From NCBI GenBank assembly GCA_033961575.1, contig CM066728.1:97106852-97170851 (forward strand): a DNA stretch of 64,000 nucleotides, written 5' to 3'. Both the position numbers and the translations under genes were made by a program. This stretch comes from Aselliscus stoliczkanus. Its lineage: Eukaryota; Chordata; Mammalia; Chiroptera; Hipposideridae. The notes under the pieces were generated by a model. The model searched no databases. It was not told the origin of the DNA and worked only from the letters and a program-made list of their open reading frames with translations. Shown here in pieces: positions 1-10,935 of the stretch. Each line of letters begins with the position of its first letter. The stretch's first letter is position 1.

Positions 1-328
1 TCCAACTCCTCTTTCTTAGTCCCTTCTCTTCTCTTTATTTCCTTCCCTTCTGAAACAATTCGATTTTTAAGCCTGTAGCGAGAATTAACTCAGGTGCAGA
101 GAAAAGCCGCAGCAGCCTGGAGCTATGTATTTGAGGGCTAAGGTTGATCAGAAGAATGCCCACACATAAGTGATTTCCTGGAATAGGATCTAGAAGTTCA
201 AGTAGAGTGTGGAAGGCAGCTCAGTGAAGTGAACCATAGACTGACATAGGAGAGAGAGACATCAGTGTAGGAATCTGCAAAATACTTTGAAATGAGGTAA
301 CGCGTTGCTCAATCCAGGCCAAGACAAA

Positions 329-361
329 TATACTGAGGGCACAACATAGGCCCTCAGTATA
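329..361. repeat. Perfect inverted repeat (12-bp stem, 9-nt loop)
   Basis: The arm tatactgagggc at 329-340 is exactly reverse-complemented by gccctcagtata at 350-361, with acaacatag as the loop. The stem is too short for a typical pre-miRNA unless flanking pairing extends it. No function is assigned. Confidence 0.85.
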
Positions 362-412
362 AAATATAAAAGAGTCAAATAGATTTTTTCTTAAGGAAAT
401 AAATATATAGAA

Positions 413-439
413 ATATTTATTTCTATAGGAAATAAATAT
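413..439. repeat. Perfect inverted repeat (11-bp stem, 5-nt loop)
   Basis: The arm atatttatttc at 413-423 pairs exactly with gaaataaatat at 429-439 around the loop tatag. It is AT-rich, so chance is a plausible explanation on its own. It lies about 50 bp after the stronger hairpin at 329-361. Confidence 0.8.
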
Positions 440-1278
440 CTACCATGCCTGTTTCATTGATGCAAGTACAGCAAGATTTATTAGCAACTGCTCAGATATC
501 ATCATGACTAAGCAACAAATATCTAGAGGGCTACATTGTCCATCAATACTTATGCCCATAATTTGAGACTGATTGACACTCCATTACTATTAACATGGAT
601 AATTTTTAACATGTTAAATTTTCTGAATATGATTATTGCTCTGCAGGTATGTAAGAGAATGTCCTTCTTGTTTTAAAGTGCATGTGCAAGAATTTAAGAA
701 GATAATGTATGATCTGTGCAGCTTATTTGCCAATTTTTCATACAAAATTAACAGGCATAGCTTAGGTAAAATATAGGAAAAATATGTAAACTTAGGTAAA
801 GGAATTATAAAAGCTATTAGAAATATTTTTTTGCAAATTTTATGAAGGTCCGACGTTTTTCAAATTAAAAATATAATTAAAAAATAATAAGTCACTGGAA
901 AATAAAAATGGAATGCAATTTCCTACTCACAACAGCAATTTAAAAACAGATTTAATAAGAAATTTTCAGGGCTCATATGAAGTTAGCTAAAAAGACTTAA
1001 CTGGGAGAGATAATAGACTGAAAAAAGTGGAGAAATTATTAAACCACAATAGTAATCACCAAAAAATATGAAAAAAGAAATAAGATTGCCTTTTGTCCAC
1101 CAATTTGGAAACTAAATCACAAAATAATATTTACAAGTAATGTAAGTGTATGGGAAAATGGGCTCTAATATACTACTTAAGGGATTTTATAAATTGGTTT
1201 AATCATGCTTTGAGTACACCTGTGATAAGATTCAATGGGGCAGATCTATTCCTCTGTCCCACCCCACTTCCACACCCC

Positions 1279-1323
<45 letters not shown>
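1279..1323 (+). repeat. (CA)n microsatellite
   Basis: About 22 uninterrupted CA units. Short reading frames that read His-Thr repeats across it are artefacts of the dinucleotide run. Confidence 0.97.
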
Positions 1324-1326
<3 letters not shown>

Positions 1327-3275
1327 TTACTCAGGGAAGGTTGAACTAAATGGAAAGAATGATTGGAGGTTGCAGGCAGGCAAAGAAAACAGCAAGGGTG
1401 TTCTACTGCTATATTTGGCTGAAAATCTCTGTGGCATCAAATCCTCATTGTGCTGTGTGGGCTGTGATCCCTGCTCCTACCAAACAGCCATCCTCAATTC
1501 TTGGGTGACAGTAACATTAGCTCTTCTGTTGTCCTCCAAAGCCAGGTGAGCTTAGCAGCTTCAAGCTGTTGCTAATTTCTGGGTTGTGTCTCACTGTCAC
1601 ATTTGTCTTTCAAACAAGTTACTGAAAGAAAATCTGTAACTAGTTTTTCAGTTAAAACACCCTCTGTTGAACCCCCTGGTATGGGCCTTGTTTTACTGAT
1701 GGAATCTTGATTGATATCCATATGAATTCTACCTATAGGACTGCATCCTAAGGACACAATACACTGAACATCTAGGTTGAAGATAATAAATCACAGCTCT
1801 TTGAGGCAGAAAAATATAGGAAGCATTTAAATATTCAAAACTACTTGATTGGTTACATATATAGTTCATCCATATTGAGCAACACAATGCAACTGCTAAC
1901 ATTCCAATTTCAAGTCCTTATGTTTGGAAAAGTTGTTCTGTCCATGAAGTTTAGTGAAAAAAATAAAAAATCTAAATTTTATAATATCTTGTAATGAACA
2001 ACTAAAATAAACTTTGTATCACTGATTTTTCTAATTTTTAGTATTTAAGTTCTCAAGGATTAATTCTTGTATCTTCCACATTGTACAAAGAATACATTTA
2101 ATTCAATAGCATTAAAGGATAACTATTATTTAAAAGAACAGCTTCAAGATGATGCTAATGAGAGAAAATACATGAAGCTTTTTATCCTTTCTCTGCAAAG
2201 GGCTCTTTGCATTCTCTTAAGGAGCTGAATAATATTCATTAAGCTCAAGTCAAAATTGAAGATATGTCAGCATCAAACATGTTTTATTTGTTTGCATTCC
2301 TGATAGATGAAATTGTTGCAGTCTGTATTATTCATGGATTTTACAATTTTATCTGCTCAATAAAATATATTTACAGCCCCCAAATCAATGATCATGGTAC
2401 TGTCTTCATCATTTGGTGACTTGCACAAATCAGTGAAAACTCTTGAGTCGCCTAACTCATGCCTTCCTTGTCGTGGTTGAGTAAGACTGGGCTCTGCCTT
2501 CTGGTGTCAGCTCTCATAGTAAACAAGTTGTCCTTCTTGTGTCTTAGTTAGGGCCACATGTTTGTTATTTTTTCACATTTCGTGGGTGATTTTTTTGTTT
2601 AAAATGGTCCCCAAGCATAGTACTAGAGTGCTATCTAGTGTCCCTAAGTGTAAGATGGCTGTGATGTGTACTACAAAGAAAACATTTGTGTCAGAGAAGC
2701 TTTGTTCAGCCCTGAGTTATAGTGCTGTTGGCTGATAGCTCAATATTAATGAGTCCATAATATTAATACAGTGTCTTTAAACAGAAACATATATAAAATA
2801 AGGTTATGTTTTGAAGGGCTGATGAAAATGTCGTGATTAGGTGCTCATAGAAACCTAATCCTGTATTTCCCCTAGGAGAATGGTTTAGTATTTGATAATT
2901 CAGTGTTTGAGAATAATATATAGTCCATAACTACCACAAATAACCACAATCCATTGCTTTGTGGCTAATTTGCTCAATCATTTCTATATAATTTCTCAAT
3001 AATTTTATAGCTTGCCTCCAACTCTTTCAGCCTAATGTTAGTTTTATACAACAGTAGTTTCTGAAACACATGTTTTAAAGCCTGAGTGTTTTATGGAGAC
3101 CCTTAGCAGGCCCCTTCACATAGTATAAGGGAGAGCGGTCATGGAAGTATAATCTCTGCATCCTCTGCCCCCCTGGATCATGCTTTTTGGGTTGAGATTC
3201 ATACAAGACCTTACTTGTACAGCTTATGCTGACAAAATAGAAAAGAAAAGAAAAATCACAGGCAATTTACAGTCC
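1324..3275. other. Unassigned non-coding sequence
   Basis: No gene, RNA or confidently named repeat seen. Reading frames are short and lack coding character. Local AT-rich runs, such as the poly(A)/T tracts near 1960-2040, are the only visible structure. Confidence 0.55.
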
Positions 3276-3305
3276 ATGATGATGATGATGATGATAATAA
3301 TAATG
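3276..3305 (+). repeat. (ATG)n / (ATA)n trinucleotide microsatellite
   Basis: Six to seven ATG/GAT units run into ATA units, a short trinucleotide repeat in non-coding DNA. Confidence 0.9.
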
Positions 3306-3718
3306 AGGATACTAAAAGTATTAATATTGCTATTGTTATTTTAAACATAGATCATTTAAAAATGGAGGACTGCTTATTCTTTCAATGAAATTATAGATGC
3401 TATATAATTATAACTGTATAATAGAAAAGGTAGACCTTATAGTGCATTGAATTTTTAAGTATATTAACTAATTTCTTCAGAATTAATATATATCAATTCA
3501 CTATTTTAAGGAAATAATTAGGCCTTGGACAAGAAAACTGGCTGTGGTAATAAAGAGAAAAGTGATTATAATGATTTTCATCCAGAAAGGAGATGCTTGG
3601 AACTGTTTGAATAGAAAGGAGTGATTAAAATGAAAAAGATCTAAAGGGCACTCAGAGAAAGCCTCAAGCCAGAACAATTGAGAAAAAAAACACTTGATCT
3701 GGAGGAAAGTACTGCGAG

Positions 3719-3788
3719 GTTTTGCTTGTTTTTTTTGTTTTTGTTTGTTTTTGTTGTTGTTGTTGTTGTTTTTTGCTTTTTTTTTACA
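3719..3788 (-). repeat. T/G-rich simple repeat, probably a reversed A-rich tail
   Basis: Runs of T punctuated by G: (TTTTTG)n, then (TTG)n, then T-rich. Read on the minus strand this is (CAA)n/(CAAAAA)n, the form often left by a retroposon tail. The element it would belong to is not recognisable beyond it. A run of Asn/Lys codons makes the reading frame at 3501-3917 on the minus strand spuriously long. Confidence 0.8.
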
Positions 3789-4441
3789 TGTGCAAAAAGC
3801 AGAAATATCCAGAAGGCAATTGTAAACAAACAAAATAAAGGTAGAGAGGGAAGGAAGTGATGAATGCATTGTTGGAGATTTCCTGTTTAGAAATACTAAT
3901 AATCTATGTTGAGCCATCTCAATGAGTTTTATAGTTGGGTTCTTTAACAGAATAAGTTTTCTTCTTCAAATGTAAAGGACATGTGACTAATGATTAAGTG
4001 TCCACAAAGGTAGCCAGTCATATCTGAGCTCCCCCTTGAGTGAAAAAAAGAAATGATTCAGTCTCAGTGTGAAGTCCCACGTGCCTGATTCCTGGCAGCT
4101 CTACTAAACGTTCAGGATAAACACACATCACAGTTTCTCTCCATTCTGTAAATACAAAAAATCTGAGATGCCATAAATAAAAGACAAATATCGGGAAGAC
4201 CTTAATAATTAACCAAAATTTTATTCCAAAATAGATCTCTTTAGGAGTTCCTTGTTCCTCCTCCTCTTCCTTTCTTCTTTTCTGATCTTTTACTTTCTAC
4301 ATGTCATAATTAACAAATGCAGGGGTCCAGCCTCCGCGGAGTCCCGGGATTCCCTCGGGTGGGACGGAGTCGGCGAGGAAAAAAAGAAAGAGGAAGAAAG
4401 AGAGCGGAGACACCGGAAAGAGTTTCTCAGGAGCGTCACAA

Positions 4442-4447
4442 TTTATT
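4442..4447 (-). terminator. Poly(A) signal of the solo LTR
   Basis: AATAAA on the minus strand, 18 bp beyond the TATA box and before the U5-like pyrimidine stretch. This spacing is short: a compact R region in which the poly(A) signal lies close to the start site is usual for ERV2 LTRs. Confidence 0.65.
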
Positions 4448-4464
4448 GTTACAGCATGTGCCCC

Positions 4465-4471
4465 TTTTATA
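4465..4471 (-). promoter_or_regulatory. TATA box of the solo LTR
   Basis: Reads TATAAAAGGGG on the minus strand, in the expected position upstream of the LTR poly(A) signal. The matching transcription start would lie about 25-30 bp further along the minus strand. Activity cannot be judged from sequence. Confidence 0.65.
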
Positions 4472-5393
4472 GGGACTCTTGACCATTACCTCAATTACAA
4501 GTTATGTTTCACATGAGTTTGAAGTTTTTTTCGTTCTCAGTGTTTTCAGTCTTTACTTCCTTGTAATTATTCTCCCCAGGGTAAACTGTGACCTATTCTA
4601 CGTTTAAGGATTATCTTATCTTTTAATATGATGTTCTCCTTGCGACACAAACTTAATTTCTGCTTATCATCTAAAGAATGGTTACCATGACTACCTTGAC
4701 TATTTAGTAACTATCCCAAATTCCAGCAGCTAATACACAATTGTAAAACTCACAGGGCATATACTTGGGTTACTACCAAGAGAGACTAGGAATGGCTGAG
4801 TCTAAAGTCTATTTCTTAGTAAATACAATACCTAGTAATCAAAGGCGTCTCACACCTCTCTTATCCTATGGAGGTAGCATCTGTTTCTCAGTCAAAGCTT
4901 CAGTATCTGTTGCTGCAACAAGGCACAAGACAAAGGAATTCACACAAGGTTATTGATTAACATAGCTCATGGTCAGTACTTGTCTCTTATCGGAACTTTC
5001 ATGGCCTAGAGAACTTTGGCCTTTGAGGAGACTTTTCAATGATTATCTTAGGCAAGTTAGCTCAGGGGCTGTTACCAGCAGTTTCTCACAGCCAGGCTTT
5101 TTTGGCCTATATGGCCAAAGGTCTGTGCCTCAGTTTCCAAGAGGCTTGAGTCCCCAATATCTCAGTTCAGGGGTCCCCATGGAACTACCGCCTGGCTTAG
5201 GTTGTCTCCTCTCTTTTGGCTGCGTAGTTAGCTCATTGGGGTATCACAGGAACTTGCCATAAATGCAGTGAGAGTATTGTCTCCTATTGGATCCGATGTA
5301 GAGGAAAGACACATGGGTTCACAGGAGTGGAGACTATGATCGACCATGAAACCTTGTCACATATGGGGGTGCCGACGGCTCCCAACAAACAAA

Positions 5394-6921
5394 CTAACAC
5401 CTAAGCAAATGCATATGAAATACCATTAATTTTATTAGAAGTTGGTATATATTAATAAATAATCATAGAGAGATCTATATGATTAAATTCTAGTCATAAG
5501 ACAACAGGAATAAATGATGTAGAATCTAACCTCAAAACTCTATGTCTGGTGGGAAGGCAGACAATAAACTTATTATTGCAGTACAGTGTCAAACACTATG
5601 GAAAAGTTTTGCTTTGAGTATGTGACAAGAAAGAGAAAGCTCATATAACTGTCAAACATAAGGGATCTGGGGGTATTGAAAATATAATACCTCACACGAA
5701 AACCATTTGTAGTTATTAAAAAGTTAATTGAACTTAACACACAGGATTATTGTGTGCCCTAGATCCCATAAAATTCAATTTTTCTTTATAGTGATATAAA
5801 ATTATATGTATGTATACATATATAAAAATTGTATATGTAAATTATTATATGTACATTATATGTATATAAAATTTAAATATACACAATCACACACACACTC
5901 ACACGCATTCACATGCATTGGTCAATGCTTTGATCTGCAGATCACTTTGACATAAAGAATTTGATGTCTGACCAATGTATGATAGTTGCTGGTAATCACC
6001 ACCGATAAATCTTTCTCCAATGGCAACAATCTTTCTCCAGAGCAAAGTTGCGTGAGCAGGCACATCATTTCCCAATGTCTATAAAAACAACCAGCAAGCA
6101 CTGAGATGGCAGATATAATAGTTGGATTAGAGTTAAATAGTGAGATTGGAGGAGATCCATAGGCTATCGCTATGGAGTTAAATGTGGTGCCATGAATGAG
6201 AATATGTTGGAAAGAATTAAAATTCTAATGATCAGTAGTAACATTCTTTATCTTTGATTAAATTCTGTAAAGAACTTCCTATCATTCTGCAATCTCATCT
6301 GGGTAAAGAGAAACCTGGACTCCAAATCATTACTAAAGCTAATCATGTGAGGATTGCCACAAATAAATGCTCCCGGAATTCCTGGGATAAAGAGGGAGTT
6401 TCTCTCGCTGAGCTGATGATGGCTTTATAGAGGAACAGGTTTGAATTAGAATGTATAAACGAATAGATGCCTAAAAGCAGTATCAGGGAGAAAACACAAG
6501 AAAGAAAGGTAACTTATGTCTGATAATTGTCATTAAAGTACCCTATTTTATATGTTCGAATCCAGTTTCCAAATTTATTATTTTCAGCTTTAGCAGCCAC
6601 ACAAATAAGGTAAAGAAACACTAGGAAGCAAAGGCTTGCTGATCTTTTGCCCTAAAATATCATTTTTGAGGAACTGCTTTCGAGAGACCTTGGCATTTCA
6701 AGTTAAGGTCTTATTTGGAAGCACTGTTCTTCTCTGCATTGTTTCAGGAAAGTGTGGAGTTTATGGAAATGGAATTTTTATCCCCTTTTTATTTCTTTGC
6801 CTACGGATGCACTGATATCTTGGCACTCCCAGTAAGATCCCAGAGCTTTTCTGCTGTGCATTTTATTTTTAGACAACTCCAGTAGCTTTATCTGCTTCTG
6901 TCATCTTCCACTCAGGTGACA
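5394..6921. other. Unassigned non-coding sequence
   Basis: No gene or confidently named repeat. It includes an AT-alternating patch near 5800-5885 running into imperfect CACACT units at about 5884-5912. No reading frame is persuasive. Confidence 0.55.

Positions 6922-6979
<58 letters not shown>
6922..6979 (+). repeat. (CA)n microsatellite
   Basis: About 29 CA units, followed by an AG-rich segment. Uninterrupted, so probably length-polymorphic. Confidence 0.97.
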
Positions 6980-6981
<2 letters not shown>

Positions 6982-9127
6982 GAGAGAAAGGAGAGAAAAA
7001 TCTCCGTTTTTAGATGTACTTCTAAAGAGTTACAGTTTTCTCTGCTCTACTAGTCAGACAGAGATTGAAAATCCTGTCCAAAGTTTCAGGAAGGCATATG
7101 CTCTGACAAACTTCATTACTGATGATTTTAGAATGTATCATTACAAGCTTACTATTATATTTAAACTATCACTCAAAGGAAGTTACTAGTAGTAACAATA
7201 ATGAATATTCACATAATTTCAGCTCTCAAGATCTTATTCAGTCATTTTTTTTCTTAATGTCACACTGCCTTTTCAGATATATTTTTGTAGATGTAGTAGT
7301 GACTATGTCTTTTCAGATTGAAGGAATATCAATGAGCAGTGTGTGAGATTTAAGCCCATCCTTTTTAATTCTAAATCTTTTTATTTAGCCCAAAACACCA
7401 TGTGATCAGAACAAAGACTCTCTTAGCAAAACTCGAAACAAGTTCAAAATTATACCTCAAAGCACCCTCCAATTTCCCCAAAGAAAGGAAAATGGAAAGA
7501 AAAGAGAGGGAGGATTTAGTGATTCAATAAGTGGGGGTGGGAGCCCTTTTCCCACAGCTTGCAGGATAACAAGGACTATGATTCCAGACACCTAGAAAGT
7601 GCTCTAAAACTATTTGTTAGATCAATAAAAATGAATTAATGATGCCGTGCACAAAGAGAATTTAAAAGGAACAGGGTTCTACTGCATCACAACCGTGGGC
7701 TCATGCCTTTGAACAGTAATATCTCAGTATTGAGGCAATGCTTTCTTTAATAAAACAACTGTCAGTCTCTGTCCAATAAATACCTTGTAAGTACAGCAAG
7801 ACAATGTTTGGCACCAACTGTAATACTCTTTATCAATTATTCATTTATTTTCATTATTTGAAAACTCTTAAAACATCAAACAAATAAATGATAGAAGTTC
7901 TTGTAGCTTTCACAGAGTTCCTAAGAGCCTTTTACTTTTAGGCAGAATTCCTCTTGTGAGGTTAGCCAAACCTAAACTATTAAATGCATTTTACTAAATG
8001 TGCATTTAACTATTACACTGAGGCTTAGGAGATTGTCTTGACAGATGAGATCGAAATTCCAAATTAAGTGAATGTGCTGTACTTAACACCACTTTAAAAA
8101 ATAACTTACCTTGAAAGCAATGTTGTTTTTATGTGAGCTAGGCCCATGAAACCCAGCCGCAAAAAGCAGTGAGATATGCACACTTCTTTACGTTGATTAT
8201 AAGGTCTTATTATCACTAACGAGACATATCTAGAAAAGTTTCTCAGAGTATGCCTAATACAAGAATGACCCAACACAAAGTATTATCTGTTTCAGACAGG
8301 ATACTTTGTGGAAACAGGAATTTGATTTTAGATGATTAAGCGTAAAAGTAGTTTTAAAAAGTATTGGGGATGACTGACAAAATGTTCAAGTATAAACATT
8401 CTTAAATAACACCCAGAACCATAGGCAAATGTGTTTAAAGACAAAATCATAACCACTGCCATGACTGCCGCAAGTCCTCAGAGGGCAGTACTCCCAGGAT
8501 GTAACTTGCTTTGTCACCGGTGATGCTACCAGCATGTACACCACTGCTACTATGATAGGAGCTGAGTGGTACAACCGATGCTTTATTCATAATGCAAAAC
8601 TACCTACAGTTACCTTTATTGACATAGTCGATTCACAAGGAGACACCTTCCCCAAGGTGCTTAAGTTTGAACTGAATCTCCATCTGGGTGAATCTCCTTG
8701 ATGAAGCCTAAGCCACATCTTTGTGACATGGATGTAAAAGAGCCATTGAAACATTTTGGGGGTCTACTCTGCGGAGAAAGTATTCATATGCTTGAATAAT
8801 TATCAAACATGTTAGAGGTGTTCTAAATGTCTTGGAAAAATAGAAACTTAAATGGAATTTTGGCACTTTTACCAAAACCAATTAGTTTTAAAATTTTATA
8901 GCTTTACGACACACAAAAATTTCATGTCAAGTGCATATAATCATCCATGATAACTAAATAATCAATACTATTACTACTACTACTACTAACTTGCCTTTAT
9001 ATAACCCTTTGCTATTAATATAACTTATATTGATTAACTTCAACTTTTATTTTGTTTTCCGACATTTTACTTTATGAGAGATAGAACATGGAGCCAAGGC
9101 TAGAGTTCAGATCTCATTTCCCGTAGC
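6980..9127. other. Unassigned non-coding sequence
   Basis: No gene seen. The stretch at 7570-7640 weakly resembles the end of an L2 element (a 'cctagaa...gctc...aataaaaatgaattaatga' pattern), but not well enough to call. About 8440-8660 is slightly less AT-rich and unassigned. Confidence 0.5.
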
Positions 9128-10935
9128 ACAGCAGTTCTCAAGAGTTGGGCCATGTACCTTTGGTGTATCAAAATGCATAAAGGGGTGTCTGCGGTAAAAC
9201 TATTTCCACAATGATATCAAGCTGTTATTTGCCATTTTTATTGTGTTGAAATTGGACTTATAGTGCAAAAGCTGTAGTGGGTAAAATGGTGAAGACCAAA
9301 CTCTGCTTCCAGTCTTTCTGTTATTCACCTCCACATAATCAGAGGGGAGACAAAAAAATGTTATTATTGCAGCAGTAAAAAAATTATTAATATTATTACC
9401 AGTGACCTCTGAATATATATTTTTAATGTTCTTGGTGATAAAATTTAAAAAAAAAATCTCATGAAGAATGTCTGCTGCGTGTTGAAGAGTGACAGTTGTT
9501 AGTTGCCTTGAAGAAAAGCACTGTGTGATTGAGTTGCTAGCTGAACCAGCTGATTTTTTTCCTCTTTGAACAGCATTTCGAGAATGATTTACAGCCTCAC
9601 TATTGTCATTCAGTCTTGTGTATTTGGCAGACATTTTTAGAAAATGAAGAAAGTGAGCATGTCACTCCAAGGAAAATGACTAGAATTATTTGCTGCCAGT
9701 GCTAAAATTTAAGTTTTTATGAAAATCAAAATTTAGAAAAACACATATCCATAACTGTAGGCTTGACACACTTTCAGTATTTGGAGCCTGAGGTCAGTGA
9801 TTATATAAATAGATGATTTAAAAATTATTTTATAATTAAACATGCCATTTTTTGGATGGTTTGCATAAATCAGTAAAACAATATTTTTCAATTGACAAAT
9901 ATAGAGAATTACAAAAGCATATGCAGGTAAAAGATCCAATCAAATACAAGATAAACTAATGAATTTTAATGCACCAGAGGATGAAAAATTTACCGATATA
10001 TTACATATTGCAATTAGCATTTAAGAAACTACCTCTTGTGAACTTTTGGTGTAGTATCAAAAAACAATATTCTACCATCACCTAAAGGTATTATTGATAA
10101 ATCCCTGCCATCTACTTTTAGGAACACGGTGTGTTTGACTGGGAACAACTATTATATCAATCCCCACTTGTTCCAGAAAAAGGTTGACCATAGAGAATTC
10201 TTCACACTGAAGACTGGACAATGTTTTCCTCTTTTGAAATTGTTCCAGTTTTCTCACCTGCCTATCTGCTGTCAACCAAGGACAGAAAAATGTACTTGAA
10301 AACCAATTAGAAAATCTTCACCACTTCCAAAATCTCCTGCCCAAAAGAACACTTGCCAGTCACAGACTGTCTCAGGATTTCCTCAGTTTCCTCCATAAAA
10401 CTGACTCTTCCTTCAAACACCTTTGAACCCTACTGAAAAGAACATGACTGTAGATGAATTCCCTTAGGGCTGCTGGTTCATGAATAAACAGCCTTTATAA
10501 TTTTGTCTCCCGCTTGGGATTATTTTACATCATAAAAATACCCCTCCCTTTTCCAACTGCAATTTTGTATAAAGCTGATTTTCTTCATATACTTCAACTA
10601 AAACAACATATTATAACAGATTGAATGTGGATGAATATGTTTCCAAGAATATAGCTGTCCTCTAATAAACCCAATATGTAAATCCAATACGCAACAATGT
10701 GGAAAAAATACTATTCTGCTCAGCAATTATTTTTGGTTTGAAAAATGTATTTTTAAAAAGGTATATTATTTAGGTTAGTATGTGATGGAGTAATCTTGCT
10801 TTTAAAGTTAATCAATCAGTATTTTTAAATCGCCATTTTAATTTCTCATATGGTAATCATTAAAATATGCAAGCCTTGTAGCAAATATCTATGGTACTCT
10901 CAATAAATTTTAAAAGTGCAGAAATGTCCTGAAAC
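9128..10935 (+). mobile_element. Fossil hAT-family DNA transposon with transposase remnant
   Basis: The plus strand reads as a decayed hAT transposase of the ZBED/SCAND3-like type, heavily frameshifted. Recognisable blocks lie at about 9460-9660, 9700-10070 and 10530-10720, the last including text coding for a 'LPFPT...SYTSTKTTY' C-terminal block. A TIR-like start (cagcagttctcaa) sits at 9128. The 3' end near 10935 corresponds to the element's terminal non-coding part. The region 10090-10520 does not fit the transposase and looks like a later insertion. The 144-codon frame at 9200-9634 is antisense to this element and is not a gene. The plus strand is broken by stops and indels, so no protein can be made. 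Confidence 0.75.
10095..10520 (+). mobile_element. Possible LTR-like insertion within the hAT fossil
   Basis: About 420 bp interrupt the hAT transposase similarity. The segment has a poly(A) signal (aataaa, about 10483) followed by a T-rich stretch and 'tctcccgcttggg', as in a retroviral R/U5 region. I could not find a convincing target-site duplication, so a small LTR is only a suggestion. It could instead be divergent hAT sequence. Confidence 0.35.

Larger units (their letters stand above)
1..1278. other. Unassigned AT-rich non-coding sequence
   Basis: No recognisable gene or repeat family in this stretch. Stops are frequent in all frames. The only structure I can see is two short inverted repeats at 329-361 and 413-439, listed separately. 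Probably old degraded repeat or unique intergenic DNA. Confidence 0.6.
4318..5387 (-). mobile_element. Solo LTR of an ERV2 (betaretrovirus-like) endogenous retrovirus
   Basis: On the minus strand the element starts TGTTGGGAGCC and ends CCCCTGCA, the TG...CA ends of a retroviral LTR. The start matches IAP/ERV2-class LTRs. It is flanked by exact 6-bp direct repeats, aacaaa at 4312-4317 and 5388-5393, the duplication length typical of ERV2. A TATA box (TATAAAA, complement of 4465-4471) is followed by a poly(A) signal (AATAAA, complement of 4442-4447). After that come the pyrimidine-rich and CG-containing U5 typical of the class. Length is about 1,070 bp. No internal retroviral genes lie next to it, so recombination between two LTRs probably removed them. 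Frames at 4252-4482 and 4765-5262 are not genes. Class assignment is recognition by eye; the LTR structure itself is read directly. Confidence 0.9.

Noticed and set aside
329..361. Pre-miRNA
   Set aside because: The stem is only 12 bp and I see no extension to the roughly 30-bp imperfect stem a pre-miRNA needs.
4765..5262. Two consecutive plus-strand frames (63 and 97 codons)
   Set aside because: They lie inside the minus-strand ERV2 solo LTR and show no relation to a retroviral or host protein that I recognise.
9200..9634. 144-codon minus-strand frame
   Set aside because: Antisense to recognisable hAT transposase sequence on the plus strand.
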